A stretch of DNA of 64,000 bases from Lwoffella lincolnii (GTDB lineage Bacteria > Pseudomonadota > Gammaproteobacteria > Pseudomonadales > Moraxellaceae). Location of the stretch: assembly GCF_002014765.1 (NCBI RefSeq), contig NZ_MUYT01000004.1, positions 586,671 through 650,670 on the forward strand, written 5' to 3'. The position numbers and the translations under genes were made by a program. Below are positions 38,272 to 46,288 of the stretch, one piece after another. The notes under the pieces are model-generated. The model ran no database searches. It was not told the origin of the DNA and was given only the letters and a program-made list of their open reading frames with translations. Each line of letters opens with the position of its first letter. Position 1 is the stretch's first letter.

Positions 38272-38366
38272 GGGTAATCCTTTTTGTAGCTGACGTTTTG
38301 TTGCTATATCATGATAAAAATAATGATAAAATGATAAATAAAAACTGGTAGAAATTAAGTTACAAA

Positions 38367-39002
38367 CTAAAGAGTGGTGGTTGGTAATGTTTGACTATCA
38401 ATATCACTTAACCCATGCAGACGCAAAAAATTATTCAAAAGGAGCAATCCTGCTTGACTTAATATCGATTCGGGGTGAAACTGTACCCCATACAAAGGTA
38501 AACGATGGTGGCAAATACCCATAATTTCTTTTATATTAGCTTTACCATCTAGACCATCTTGCGTCCAAGCACTCACCTGTAAACATTGGGGCAAACTATC
38601 CTTATCCACCAACAAAGAATGATAGCGAGTGGCAAGAAATGGCTCAATAAGCCCTACAAACAAACCTTTACCATCATGATGAACCGCACTGATACGTCCG
38701 TGCATGATTTGCTCTGCTGGCACTATCTTAGCACCAAAAACTTGAGCAATTACTTGATGTCCCAAACACACGCCTAATATTGGATACACGCCTGCCAACC
38801 GTTCAATCACTGTTAAGCTAATTCCTGAACTATCTGGCGTGCCAGGACCAGGACCAATGACAATCGCATCTGGAATTATTGCTTGGATTTGTTCAATACT
38901 TACTGCATCGTTTTGCTTAACCAACACCGTCTGCCCCAACTGCTCAAAATACTGCACAAGGTTATAAGTGAAACTGTCAAAGTTATCAATGAATAGTAGC
39001 AT
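38367..39002 (-). CDS. trpG: Anthranilate/aminodeoxychorismate synthase glutamine amidotransferase
   Basis: Class I glutaminase subunit: FIDNFDSFTYNLVQYF start, catalytic Cys in GVCLGHQVIAQ, His-Glu in VQFHPESIL. 211 residues. With trpD-trpC next to it but no trpE, it matches the trpGDC layout of Acinetobacter and Pseudomonas, where TrpG (PabA) often serves both tryptophan and folate pathways. AAAGG precedes ATG. Confidence 0.92.
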   Translation of the reverse strand: MLLFIDNFDSFTYNLVQYFEQLGQTVLVKQNDAVSIEQIQAIIPDAIVIGPGPGTPDSSGISLTVIERLAGVYPILGVCLGHQVIAQVFGAKIVPAEQIMHGRISAVHHDGKGLFVGLIEPFLATRYHSLLVDKDSLPQCLQVSAWTQDGLDGKANIKEIMGICHHRLPLYGVQFHPESILSQAGLLLLNNFLRLHGLSDIDSQTLPTTTL

Positions 39003-39385
39003 GGTTTACCTTTTAACTTTTAACTTTGTCATCTAACTGTATCATCGTCATCATCAATCCAACCAAAAGTAACCATCACACCTAAACATCAATATCTAAA
39101 AAGCAATCTGGAGCAAAAGACACTTAAGATAACTTAACGATAACTATAACACAAACCGAATGTATCAATAAACCAGCACCCTGCTTTTACCATCACTTTT
39201 ATCTCACCGATGATGTATGGTGGCATCATCATATGGTTGCTTATGTTATATGGTTGCATAGTCGGTCTCAACTGTGCCACAATCAACAATCAAATGCCCA
39301 ATATGCCACCATCAATATGCCACAAGCAAACAATTGTCACAAACCAACACACCATCTTATCTCACCAACTTAATAGGAGACTTCC
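39003..39385. other. Intergenic region between trpG and glnA
   Basis: No gene supported. It contains the divergent trpG and glnA promoters. I looked for a sigma-54 promoter (GG-N10-GC) and did not find one at proper spacing. TAGGAG before glnA is a good ribosome site. Confidence 0.4.
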
Positions 39386-40795
39386 ATGTCCAACAAGTTA
39401 TTCGACCTTATCCAAAAAGCCAATGCCAAATGGGTGGATTTTCGCTTTACTGACACTCGTGGCAAAGAGCATCACATCAGCTATCCTGCTGACAGCATTG
39501 ATGAAGATGTGCTAGAAGATGGTAAAATGTTTGATGGGTCATCCATTGCTGGCTGGAAAGGCATCGAAGCGTCGGACATGATTTTGCGTCCTGACCCTAA
39601 GACGGCGTTTATTGACCCATTTTTTGATTCACCCACGGTGGTGGTAACTTGTGACATCATTGAACCCTCTACATTACAAGGTTATGACCGTGATCCTCGC
39701 TCCATCGCTCGCCGTGCCGAAGAGTACCTAAAATCAACAGGCATTGGTGACACGGCATTTTTTGGCCCTGAACCAGAGTTTTTTGTCTTTGATGATGTCA
39801 AATGGTCCATCGACATGTCAGGGGCAAGGCACACCATCACGGCTGAAGAAGCCGCTTGGTCAACCGACACTGAATACCAATGGGGCAATACAGGACATCG
39901 CCCTCATGTCAAAGGTGGCTATTTGCCTGTGCCACCCATCGACAGCAGTCAAGACATGCGATCAGTGATGTGTGAGCGTATCGAAGAAATCATGGGCAAA
40001 GGACGTGTTGAAGTGCATCATCACGAAGTTGCCTCGTGCCAGTCTGAGATTGGCGTGTCATTTAATACCATGGTGCGTAAGGCGGACGAAGTACAACAAC
40101 TTAAATATGTGGTGCATAACGTTGCCCATCAGTTTGGCAAAACCGCCACCTTTATGCCCAAACCCTTGGTTGGTGATAACGGTTCAGGAATGCACGTTCA
40201 CATCTCCATCAGCAAAGACGGACAGAACACCTTTGCTGGCGATGAATACGCAGGTCTATCAGAAACCGCCCTATACTTCATCGGTGGCATCATCAAACAC
40301 GCCCGCGCATTAAACGCCATCACCAACCCTGCAACCAACAGCTATAAACGCCTTGTGCCACATTACGAAGCACCCATTAAGCTTGCATATTCAGCTCGCA
40401 ACCGCTCGGCATCCATTCGCATTCCACATGTCTCTAGCCCAAAAGCCATTCGTGTGGAAGCCCGATTCCCTGACCCAGCTGCCAACCCTTATCTTGCCTT
40501 TGCTGCCTTGCTGATGGCAGGTTTAGACGGAATTCAAAACAAACTGCACCCAGGAGACGCAGCAGACAAAAACTTGTATGATTTGCCACCAGAAGAAGAA
40601 GCCCAAATCCCAACCGTGGCAGAGAACTTAGAAGTTGCCTTGCAAGCATTAAAAGATGACATGGACTTTTTGTTAAAAGGAGATGTGTTTAGCAAAGAGA
40701 TGCTAGAAGCTTACATTGCTTTAAAACAAGAAGAAGCACAACGGCTCAATGTGACCGTACACCCTGTAGAAATGGACATGTACTATAGCTGCTAA
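39386..40795 (+). CDS. glnA: Glutamine synthetase type I (GlnA)
   Basis: Dodecameric enzyme making glutamine from glutamate, ammonia and ATP. Beta-grasp start with FDGSSIAGWKGIEASDM, the ATP site (KTATFMPKPLVGDNGSGMH), glutamate loop NRSASIRIP, and the adenylylation Tyr in NLYDLPPEE, so activity is likely controlled by GlnE. 469 residues. Terminator downstream. Confidence 0.98.
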   Translation: MSNKLFDLIQKANAKWVDFRFTDTRGKEHHISYPADSIDEDVLEDGKMFDGSSIAGWKGIEASDMILRPDPKTAFIDPFFDSPTVVVTCDIIEPSTLQGYDRDPRSIARRAEEYLKSTGIGDTAFFGPEPEFFVFDDVKWSIDMSGARHTITAEEAAWSTDTEYQWGNTGHRPHVKGGYLPVPPIDSSQDMRSVMCERIEEIMGKGRVEVHHHEVASCQSEIGVSFNTMVRKADEVQQLKYVVHNVAHQFGKTATFMPKPLVGDNGSGMHVHISISKDGQNTFAGDEYAGLSETALYFIGGIIKHARALNAITNPATNSYKRLVPHYEAPIKLAYSARNRSASIRIPHVSSPKAIRVEARFPDPAANPYLAFAALLMAGLDGIQNKLHPGDAADKNLYDLPPEEEAQIPTVAENLEVALQALKDDMDFLLKGDVFSKEMLEAYIALKQEEAQRLNVTVHPVEMDMYYSC

Positions 40796-40840
40796 TCAGT
40801 TACCAATCAGCCATTGGCAAACTGATTGATTAGAACACGT

Positions 40841-40880
40841 TTTAAAAACCCAGTTAATATCAATCAGCTGGGTTTTTAAA
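40841..40880 (+). terminator. Terminator after glnA
   Basis: TTTAAAAACCCAG pairs with CTGGGTTTTTAAA around a 14-base loop; the T-run is part of the stem. Confidence 0.8.
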
Positions 40881-40943
40881 TTGACTGACTATTGATAATA
40901 TAATGACCATGTCAACAACATCTGTCTATTTTATGGTGATTTT

Positions 40944-41651
40944 ATGCAACCCAATACCGTTAATACCGTTAGCACGTTTTCTACCACCTTGTTTTTTGCC
41001 TTAACCAGCATGGCAAGCCTAACCGCAACAGCGACCCCAATTTATAAAGTGACCGACAACAATGGCAAGGTCATCTTTACTGACCGCCCTAACCAGTACC
41101 AAGACACCGCCAGCGACATCACCAGCATCAGCATCAGCCCTACTTCTGCCACCACATCCACCTACACGCCTGCCCCTGCTTCAAGCCATCACACCAGTGC
41201 CACCGCCAATCATCAAAACAGCCAAACGCCCAAACGTTATCAGCTCACCTTTATCAGCCCAAGTGAGCCAACCCCCTATCGCCGTCCAGCACAAAACATC
41301 GATGTTCAGCTGAGCGTTACTCCCAGCCTAGATGCCACTGACACAGTACAAATATTGCTTGACGGACAGCCCATTACCCAAGGACTGACTGCCAGCATAC
41401 CCACCCTTGAGCTTAACCCCGGTGAACACACGCTGACTGCTCAAATCATCAGTCATGGCGATGGCCACCCCACAAGCACGCTAAGCCAAGTGAATCAGAC
41501 CATTTATGTCATTCAAAACAACTTGGCAGTACAAAATAAGCGTGCCTTACAACGCAAAAAGGCAGTTTATGACCGCCTGCCTTGGTATCAAAAACTGTAT
41601 TTTAACCTAAGACAAGACAATCCATTTGCTGACGTGGCAAAAACGCCCTAA
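40944..41651 (+). CDS. DUF4124 domain-containing periplasmic protein
   Basis: Signal peptide of about 30 residues ending near TATATPIY, then a DUF4124 strand set (YKVTDNNGKVIFTDRP), a Ser/Thr/Ala/Pro-rich linker and a C-terminal part (about 115-200) that looks like an Ig-like or beta-sandwich region (QILLDGQPITQGL, LELNPGEHTLTAQI). 235 residues. Exported; function unknown. Its stop overlaps the convergent SIMPL gene by four bases. Confidence 0.8.
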   Translation: MQPNTVNTVSTFSTTLFFALTSMASLTATATPIYKVTDNNGKVIFTDRPNQYQDTASDITSISISPTSATTSTYTPAPASSHHTSATANHQNSQTPKRYQLTFISPSEPTPYRRPAQNIDVQLSVTPSLDATDTVQILLDGQPITQGLTASIPTLELNPGEHTLTAQIISHGDGHPTSTLSQVNQTIYVIQNNLAVQNKRALQRKKAVYDRLPWYQKLYFNLRQDNPFADVAKTP

Positions 41652-42394
41652 CGAACCAGTTCAATCTTACCATCAGCAATCACACTGATGACGCTGTTAC
41701 CTGATTCAAACTCTTGAGTAGGAACAGCGGTCAATTGTGCATCTGCCAGTGAATACATAGATCCAATCGGTATTGGCGGTTGGTGTGTGTTGCTGGTGAG
41801 AGTGACGCTAATCAGGCGATGGCCATTTGCCCCCCAAGTGTGTGCTAAGCGGCTGGCTTGCTCTTGAAATGCTTTTGATGCCCGTTCTTTAAGCTGAATT
41901 TCTATCTGATTTTGACGCTGTTTTGACACCGTAAAATGAATATCACCCATCAGTAAATTGTCTTGTAACTGAGCAATCAGCTGACTGACCGCATTCATGT
42001 CGCTACTTTTGATTTGTACATAAGCCTCCCCAGTCCAGCCAATGATTTTATGATTGTCATCATATCTTGGATAGGTATTTTGTTGCCCTGTGCTGACGGT
42101 AATGCTTGGGTAGCGTTTGGCGGTGAGCATGGCTTGGTTGATGGCAGTGTTCAGCTGAGTGGCAAGGTCTTTGGCAGTTTTGGCTTGGGCTTTTTTGTAT
42201 AGGCTGGCTTGCACTTCATCATTGGCAATCTCATCACTGACTTGGGTGCTAAAACTGAGCTGGTCATAACCTGTTGGTTGGGCGTGAACAGCGGTGGCGA
42301 TGCCTGAGAAAACTGCCAATGTTGTTAATATTGTCAATGCCATGCTACTGGCACGTTTGATATTTACTAGGGTGATTTTTTTGGGTGTTTTCAT
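41648..42394 (-). CDS. SIMPL domain (DUF541) periplasmic protein
   Basis: Signal peptide ends at AVHAQ. The mature part carries the SIMPL/DUF541 pattern: AKTAKDLATQLNTAINQAM, YPSITVSTGQQNTYPRY, GWTGEAYVQIKSSD and a final beta-rich segment with SVISVIADGKIELV. 248 residues. Family members bind periplasmic or outer-membrane partners, function largely unknown. TAGG before the ATG. Confidence 0.85.
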   Translation of the reverse strand: MKTPKKITLVNIKRASSMALTILTTLAVFSGIATAVHAQPTGYDQLSFSTQVSDEIANDEVQASLYKKAQAKTAKDLATQLNTAINQAMLTAKRYPSITVSTGQQNTYPRYDDNHKIIGWTGEAYVQIKSSDMNAVSQLIAQLQDNLLMGDIHFTVSKQRQNQIEIQLKERASKAFQEQASRLAHTWGANGHRLISVTLTSNTHQPPIPIGSMYSLADAQLTAVPTQEFESGNSVISVIADGKIELVR

Positions 42395-42481
42395 AACATA
42401 CCTATAATATAAAATCGGTCAAAGTGTAAAATCATCATGACATGATGTGTCAATTTTAAGTGATTAATTGACACATCACCA

Positions 42482-42509
42482 TTGCAATTTTGTCAAAATT
42501 ATGTATAAT
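42482..42509 (+). promoter_or_regulatory. Sigma-70 promoter of the SRP RNA gene
   Basis: TTGCAA (42482-42487), 16-bp spacer, TATAAT (42504-42509), about 7-9 bp before the expected RNA start. The tRNA-Lys promoter at 56509-56536 has the same two hexamers and spacing. Confidence 0.75.
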
Positions 42510-42515
42510 ACGTGT

Positions 42516-42622
<107 letters not shown>

Positions 42623-42627
<5 letters not shown>

Positions 42628-42643
42628 TTTTTTATGCCTTGCG
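42623..42643. repeat. attL-like 21-bp direct repeat (left copy)
   Basis: Identical to 44169-44189. It overlaps the last bases and T-run of the SRP RNA gene. Confidence 0.85.
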
Positions 42644-42731
42644 GTTGCTTTTGACCGACAAACCGCCCACAAAAATATTATGTACCGCCTATTTTTCAAA
42701 AAAGTGATGGGTGTCTAGGTTAGTTTATTGC

Positions 42732-42760
42732 TTGATTTTGCCCCAAAATAGCTTTACAAT
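42732..42760 (+). promoter_or_regulatory. Promoter of the toxin-antitoxin pair
   Basis: TTGATT (42732-42737), 17-bp spacer, TACAAT (42755-42760), 35 bp before the antitoxin ATG. Confidence 0.55.
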
Positions 42761-42794
42761 GCAATTAAATTTATGTGCAATGTGAGCCTAAATT

Positions 42795-43082
42795 ATGACA
42801 ACTTCAAATCTAAATATCCGTATTGATGATGACTTAAAGCACCAAGCAAAGGCGATTTTGGACGGTTACGGCATTTCGCCAAGCCAAGCGGTCAAAATGC
42901 TGTTTTTGGAGCTTGTCGCCACTCGCAAGTTTCCCCTAAGCCTAAGCCATCAAGCTGACTATGAGCCAAATGCTAAAACCATTTCGGCAATGTATGAGCT
43001 AGACAATGGCGGTGGTACGCCATATGCCAATCTTGATGAACTTTTGGCGGAGCATGGCGATGCTACAAATCAAAACCAGTAA
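42795..43082 (+). CDS. RelB/DinJ family antitoxin
   Basis: 95 residues. N-terminal ribbon-helix-helix: LNIRIDDDLKHQAKAILDGYGISPSQAVKMLFLE, read in two parts, typical of DinJ. The C-terminal part (YELDNGGGTPYANLDELLAEHG) would wrap the toxin. Antitoxins of this type repress their own promoter with the toxin as co-repressor. The toxin gene starts inside its last 23 bases. It is inside the islet bounded by 21-bp repeats. Confidence 0.88.
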   Translation: MTTSNLNIRIDDDLKHQAKAILDGYGISPSQAVKMLFLELVATRKFPLSLSHQADYEPNAKTISAMYELDNGGGTPYANLDELLAEHGDATNQNQ

Positions 43083-43314
43083 AGACTTTGACCGTATCCG
43101 TAAAATCAAGCTAACAACAAACTTGATTGAAGTTTTGGCCTGTCTTAGTCGCAGTGAGACACTGCCAGCCAAATATAAAGACCATGCACTGACTGGCAAT
43201 TGGCAAGGTTGGCGTGATTGCCATGTGGCTAATGATTTGGTGTTGATTTACCGAAGTGATGGCGAAATATTATACTTAGCTCGCCTAAATTCCCATTCAG
43301 AAATTTTTGGCTAA
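43060..43314 (+). CDS. YafQ/RelE-type mRNA interferase toxin
   Basis: 84 residues matching YafQ: TLPAKYKDHALTGNWQGWRDCHVANDLVLIYR and the end SHSEIFG (shown here in parts). The expected catalytic histidines are in KDHAL, DCHV and NSHSE, and the Phe in EIFG; where E. coli YafQ has Trp after the key Asp (DW), this protein has DL. ATG 43060 matches the family start and follows GGCGGAG/GGCG; earlier in-frame starts lie within the antitoxin. It ends one base before the relaxase remnant's stop, tail to tail. Confidence 0.85.
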   Translation: MLQIKTSKDFDRIRKIKLTTNLIEVLACLSRSETLPAKYKDHALTGNWQGWRDCHVANDLVLIYRSDGEILYLARLNSHSEIFG

Positions 43315-43347
43315 CCTACCGCCCAAACCCAAAGCCCTTGCTACTTG

Positions 43348-43596
43348 CTAGGGCTTTTTGCTGTTCTGCAACAAGCTCATTAGCCTGTTGTTCTCGTTGT
43401 TTAATTTGGCGTTCTGTGTCGTTAATTTGTCTATTAGCCCCTGTAATTGCTCGTTCTGCATTCTCAAAGACTGATTGACTGCCGTTAATTGCCGTATCTG
43501 CTCGCCCTGCGTTGCTGTGGTCGCCTGTAAGTCGTTTAACTGCTGTTCTAGTTCGGTTAGCAAGGTGTTGTAATCGTTCAAAAAGCTGTTGTGCAT
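43348..43596 (-). CDS. MbeD/MobD-like coiled-coil mobilization protein, nested
   Basis: 82 residues, almost entirely a predicted coiled coil (LLTELEQQLNDLQATTATQG, then LRMQNEQLQGLIDKLTTQNA). In ColE1-type plasmids MbeD is a small coiled-coil protein encoded within the 3' part of the relaxase gene in another frame, exactly the position here. The frame is intact with an ATG at 43596. Whether it is expressed is unknown because the surrounding mob genes are broken. Confidence 0.55.
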   Translation of the reverse strand: MHNSFLNDYNTLLTELEQQLNDLQATTATQGEQIRQLTAVNQSLRMQNEQLQGLIDKLTTQNAKLNNENNRLMSLLQNSKKP

Positions 43597-43738
43597 TGGT
43601 GAAAAAATCCTGTCTTTTTTGTTGAATGGCGTTTAAAGGCTCTACAATGCGTTTTAAGCGTGTTTTTGGTGCAGATGAGATGGTACTCTGCCCTACCATT
43701 TTTACTTTTGACAGGGATTGTAGGCTCTCTCATGGCGT

Positions 43739-44168
43739 TTATTTGCGTATTTTGATTGTGTACCCACCGTTTTTGTTGGCAAATACTTCCGCTTTCTTGT
43801 TTTTGGTCGCTATGTAGTAAAATTTCTCGTCTTGCTGTATGTTGAATTGGTTCAATACTTTTGGTGGCAGGGGCATTTGGTCTATGGTTGCCTGTATTTG
43901 AGCTTGTTCGGCTCTCATGTCTTTTAAACTCTTGTATGTCCATAGGGCGGCCAATCCCATGACTAAGATTATCGCCAACAGTCCACCAATGGTTATCATC
44001 AGCCAATTTTTGAATGCTAAGGCGGTGTTCAATTTCGCTTGTAGGTTCGTTTGGTGGTCGCTGATAGAGTTTGATATTAAACGCTCGCTTTCTCTCAATT
44101 TCTGCTGTAAGGGTTATTCTGGTGTCGTCAATTCGCTCTGTACGATTTGCTTGGTAGTTTTGGCTCGC
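43739..44168 (-). pseudogene. MbeB-like membrane mobilization protein, truncated
   Basis: Reads KKSERAKTTKQIVQSELTTPE, a TAA at 44114-44116, then QQKLRESERLISNSISDH, a membrane segment (WLMITIGGLLAIILVMGLAA) and a polar C-terminal part ending GGYTIKIRK. The helix-rich start followed by one membrane segment resembles ColE1 MbeB. It overlaps the relaxase frame throughout. The N terminus is cut at the repeat. A TTG at 44098 could start the part after the stop (119 residues). Confidence 0.55.
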
Positions 44169-44189
44169 TCGCTTTTTTTATGCCTTGCG
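44169..44189. repeat. attR-like 21-bp direct repeat (right copy)
   Basis: Identical to 42623-42643; marks the right boundary of the islet. Confidence 0.85.
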
Positions 44190-44192
44190 AAT

Positions 44193-44228
44193 AAAAAACC
44201 ACGCCAAGACCATGACGTGGTTTTTTTG
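44193..44228. terminator. Bidirectional terminator
   Basis: AAAAAACCACG...CGTGGTTTTTT hairpin, with A-run and T-run, just outside the right repeat. On the minus strand it lies after metS; on the plus strand it would have followed the SRP RNA before the insertion. Confidence 0.75.
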
Positions 44229-44274
44229 ATGAGCTGATGCGGTCATGCCATTATTCAGTCATGCCAGGGTGTCA

Positions 44275-44388
44275 TCATTCTTCCATCGGTAGGTCAGGAT
44301 TTTTTATCAAATGCAAGGTGGCAAGTATCAAGCCTCCCCATATCAGTATCATGGCAATCAGCATAAAGATGATGGCAGTGGTGGACAT
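44275..44388 (-). CDS. metS: MetS-like small subunit of NSS methionine/alanine importer
   Basis: A 37-residue membrane peptide: MSTTAIIFMLIAMILIWGG, a second short hydrophobic stretch and the end NPDLPMEE. It has the one-helix shape and position of MetS, the small subunit that Corynebacterium MetP needs for methionine/alanine uptake. GGGAGA lies 8 bases before the ATG at 44388. It begins 95 bp after the metP stop, same strand. Too short for routine gene finding. Confidence 0.85.
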   Translation of the reverse strand: MSTTAIIFMLIAMILIWGGLILATLHLIKNPDLPMEE

Positions 44389-44483
44389 AAGTTTTCTCCC
44401 TTTGGTATCAGTATCAATCAATATCGGTATCTATTTGATTTGGCCACAAAGTTAGGCTAATGGGGCAAGGGGCATCATCATGG

Positions 44484-45977
44484 TTAGTGATGCTTGCCTT
44501 TGATGCGACTTAAGACAAACGCACCGATGGCAAAAAACAGCACCACGCCCCAACCAAACAGCATCAATACAAGACTTGAATAGCCCTCGTATGGGGTCTT
44601 AATCAAGTCAAACAGCTTTAATGTCAAGGTAAGCAACAAGGCAATCGGTGTTACCACCGTGAGCATAAACACCCAAAACTTGCCCAATTTGATGCTTGAG
44701 ATGGCATTAATGTGGTTAAGCAGCTCAGGAATTTTATGACGGTTAAACCAAAACACCCACACAATCGACATCAAACCACCCATGACGATGCCAATGTTAT
44801 TGGAAAACTGGTCAATCACATCCACCAAAATCAACGAACTGCCCGTCGAGAATGCCAAAATAGACACCAGAGCCGATAATCCTGCCACGACAGTGACTGA
44901 TTTGTTGCGAGACCAAGCAAATTTATCACGAAATGCTGACACTGGCACTTCTAAAATACTGACCAGTGAGCTGATGCCTGCCACAACCAGCGATCCGAAA
45001 AACAAAAATCCGATAAAATCGCCACTGTTGCCCATGGTTGAGATGATTTTTGGGAAGACAAAAAACGCCAACCCCACCCCGCCTGTGGCGACTTCTGCCA
45101 CGTTTTGCCCTGTTGCTTGTGCCATGTAACCAATGGCAGCAAAAATACCAATGCCAGCAAGCAACTCAAAACCTGAATTGGCAAACGCTACCACCAACCC
45201 TGAGCCTGTCAAATTGGTGTTCTTTTTCAGATAAGAGGAATAGGTAACCATGATGCCAAAACCCACAGACAAGGAAAAAAACACATGCCCATAAGCGGCC
45301 AGCCAAACGTTAGGGTTTGCCATTTTGCCCCAATCAGGGTAAAAAAACGCCTCTAAACCGATGTTTGCCCCTGGTAGATTAATCGCCTTAAATACCATGA
45401 TGCCAAACAACACCATCAACAAGGGAATGCAGATTTTGTTGGCAATCTCTAAGCCCTTACGAATGCCACCATACATGATGACCAATGACACCGCCCACAC
45501 CAGCAGTAAGCCAAAAAACATCGATGGCACAAAGGTATGGGTTAAATCACCTGTGTGATGAATAAAATCACTGACAAAAAACTGGGTGGTATCATCACCC
45601 CATTTTTGCCCAAATGAAAACAGCATATAACTGCCTGCCCAAACGATGACCGCCGCATAATAAATGGCAATCACCAAACAAACCAAGGTCTGCCACCAAC
45701 CGACATATTGAGCAGACCCAATCATGCGTTGATAAGCGATGGGAGCAGCACTTCGATATTTATGACCGACGATGTAGTCTAAAAACAGCAAAGGAATGGC
45801 AGCGGTAAACAGAGCAATGACATAAGGCACCATAAACACCCCACCACCATTGTCATACGCCACATAAGGGAAACGCCAAATGTTACCCAATCCAACCGCT
45901 GAACCGATGGCGGCGATGATGAACGCCGAACGTCCAGACCAGTTTTCACGTTGTTGATGTTGTTGTGCCACCCTCAT
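44484..45977 (-). CDS. metP: Neurotransmitter:sodium symporter family transporter (MetP-like)
   Basis: Na+-coupled amino-acid transporter with LeuT-type fold. The first helix has the sodium/substrate site GSAVGLGNIWRFPYVAYDNGG (in part), and about 12 hydrophobic helices follow. 497 residues. With MetS behind it the likely substrates are methionine and alanine. The SD AAAGGAG touches the ATG at 45977, so the GTG two codons later (45971), spaced six bases from it, is the more likely start. Confidence 0.88.
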   Translation of the reverse strand: MRVAQQHQQRENWSGRSAFIIAAIGSAVGLGNIWRFPYVAYDNGGGVFMVPYVIALFTAAIPLLFLDYIVGHKYRSAAPIAYQRMIGSAQYVGWWQTLVCLVIAIYYAAVIVWAGSYMLFSFGQKWGDDTTQFFVSDFIHHTGDLTHTFVPSMFFGLLLVWAVSLVIMYGGIRKGLEIANKICIPLLMVLFGIMVFKAINLPGANIGLEAFFYPDWGKMANPNVWLAAYGHVFFSLSVGFGIMVTYSSYLKKNTNLTGSGLVVAFANSGFELLAGIGIFAAIGYMAQATGQNVAEVATGGVGLAFFVFPKIISTMGNSGDFIGFLFFGSLVVAGISSLVSILEVPVSAFRDKFAWSRNKSVTVVAGLSALVSILAFSTGSSLILVDVIDQFSNNIGIVMGGLMSIVWVFWFNRHKIPELLNHINAISSIKLGKFWVFMLTVVTPIALLLTLTLKLFDLIKTPYEGYSSLVLMLFGWGVVLFFAIGAFVLSRIKGKHH

Positions 45978-46288
45978 CTCCTTTAAGCATTTAATTAACG
46001 ATTATCCATGGATAGTATTCATTATGATAGGCAGTATTCATCATAAATGGCATCGATTATGAATGAAATAACCAAAAGTTATCAATTTAATAATTTTCCC
46101 TACTTTTTTATATAAGTAGTAGTGTCGGTTAATCTTGTATCGTTGTCAAGCTCTCACCAGTAAGACAACAAAAAAAAACATACAAATAGACCAAATAATC
46201 TGTTTCGGCAATTTATGTTAATATGTCAGTTAATATCTCGCTAATTGTGTTTTTTATTATTTTTTTATTGTTTTATCTGGTGGCCCAT
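45978..46288. other. Intergenic region between metP and nrdB
   Basis: AT-rich; divergent promoters. No nrdA, NrdR-box pair or other gene could be recognised. The nrdB frame is open 22 codons upstream of the chosen start but this is hydrophobic and unlike the family. Confidence 0.4.

Larger units (their letters stand above)
43316..44168 (-). pseudogene. Relaxase (MobA/MbeA-like) C-terminal remnant, frameshifted
   Basis: Upstream part (44168 to about 43735) reads ASQNYQANRTERIDDTRITL, IERKRAFNIKLYQRPP, DDNHWWTVGDNLSHGIGRP and INAMRE. The frame then continues one step over as SLQSLSKVKMVGQSTISS, RLKRIVEPLNAIQQKRQDFF and a helical tail ending KGFGFGR. Adding one AG to the short GAGAGAG run near 43727-43735 would join the two. 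Nested genes in the other frames match the ColE1 mbeA/mbeB/mbeD plan. The N-terminal catalytic relaxase domain is absent, cut by the 21-bp repeat. Confidence 0.6.

Noticed and set aside
39003..39385. Sigma-54 promoter for glnA
   Set aside because: TGG and TTGC words occur near 39220-39270 but not with the GG-N10-GC spacing.
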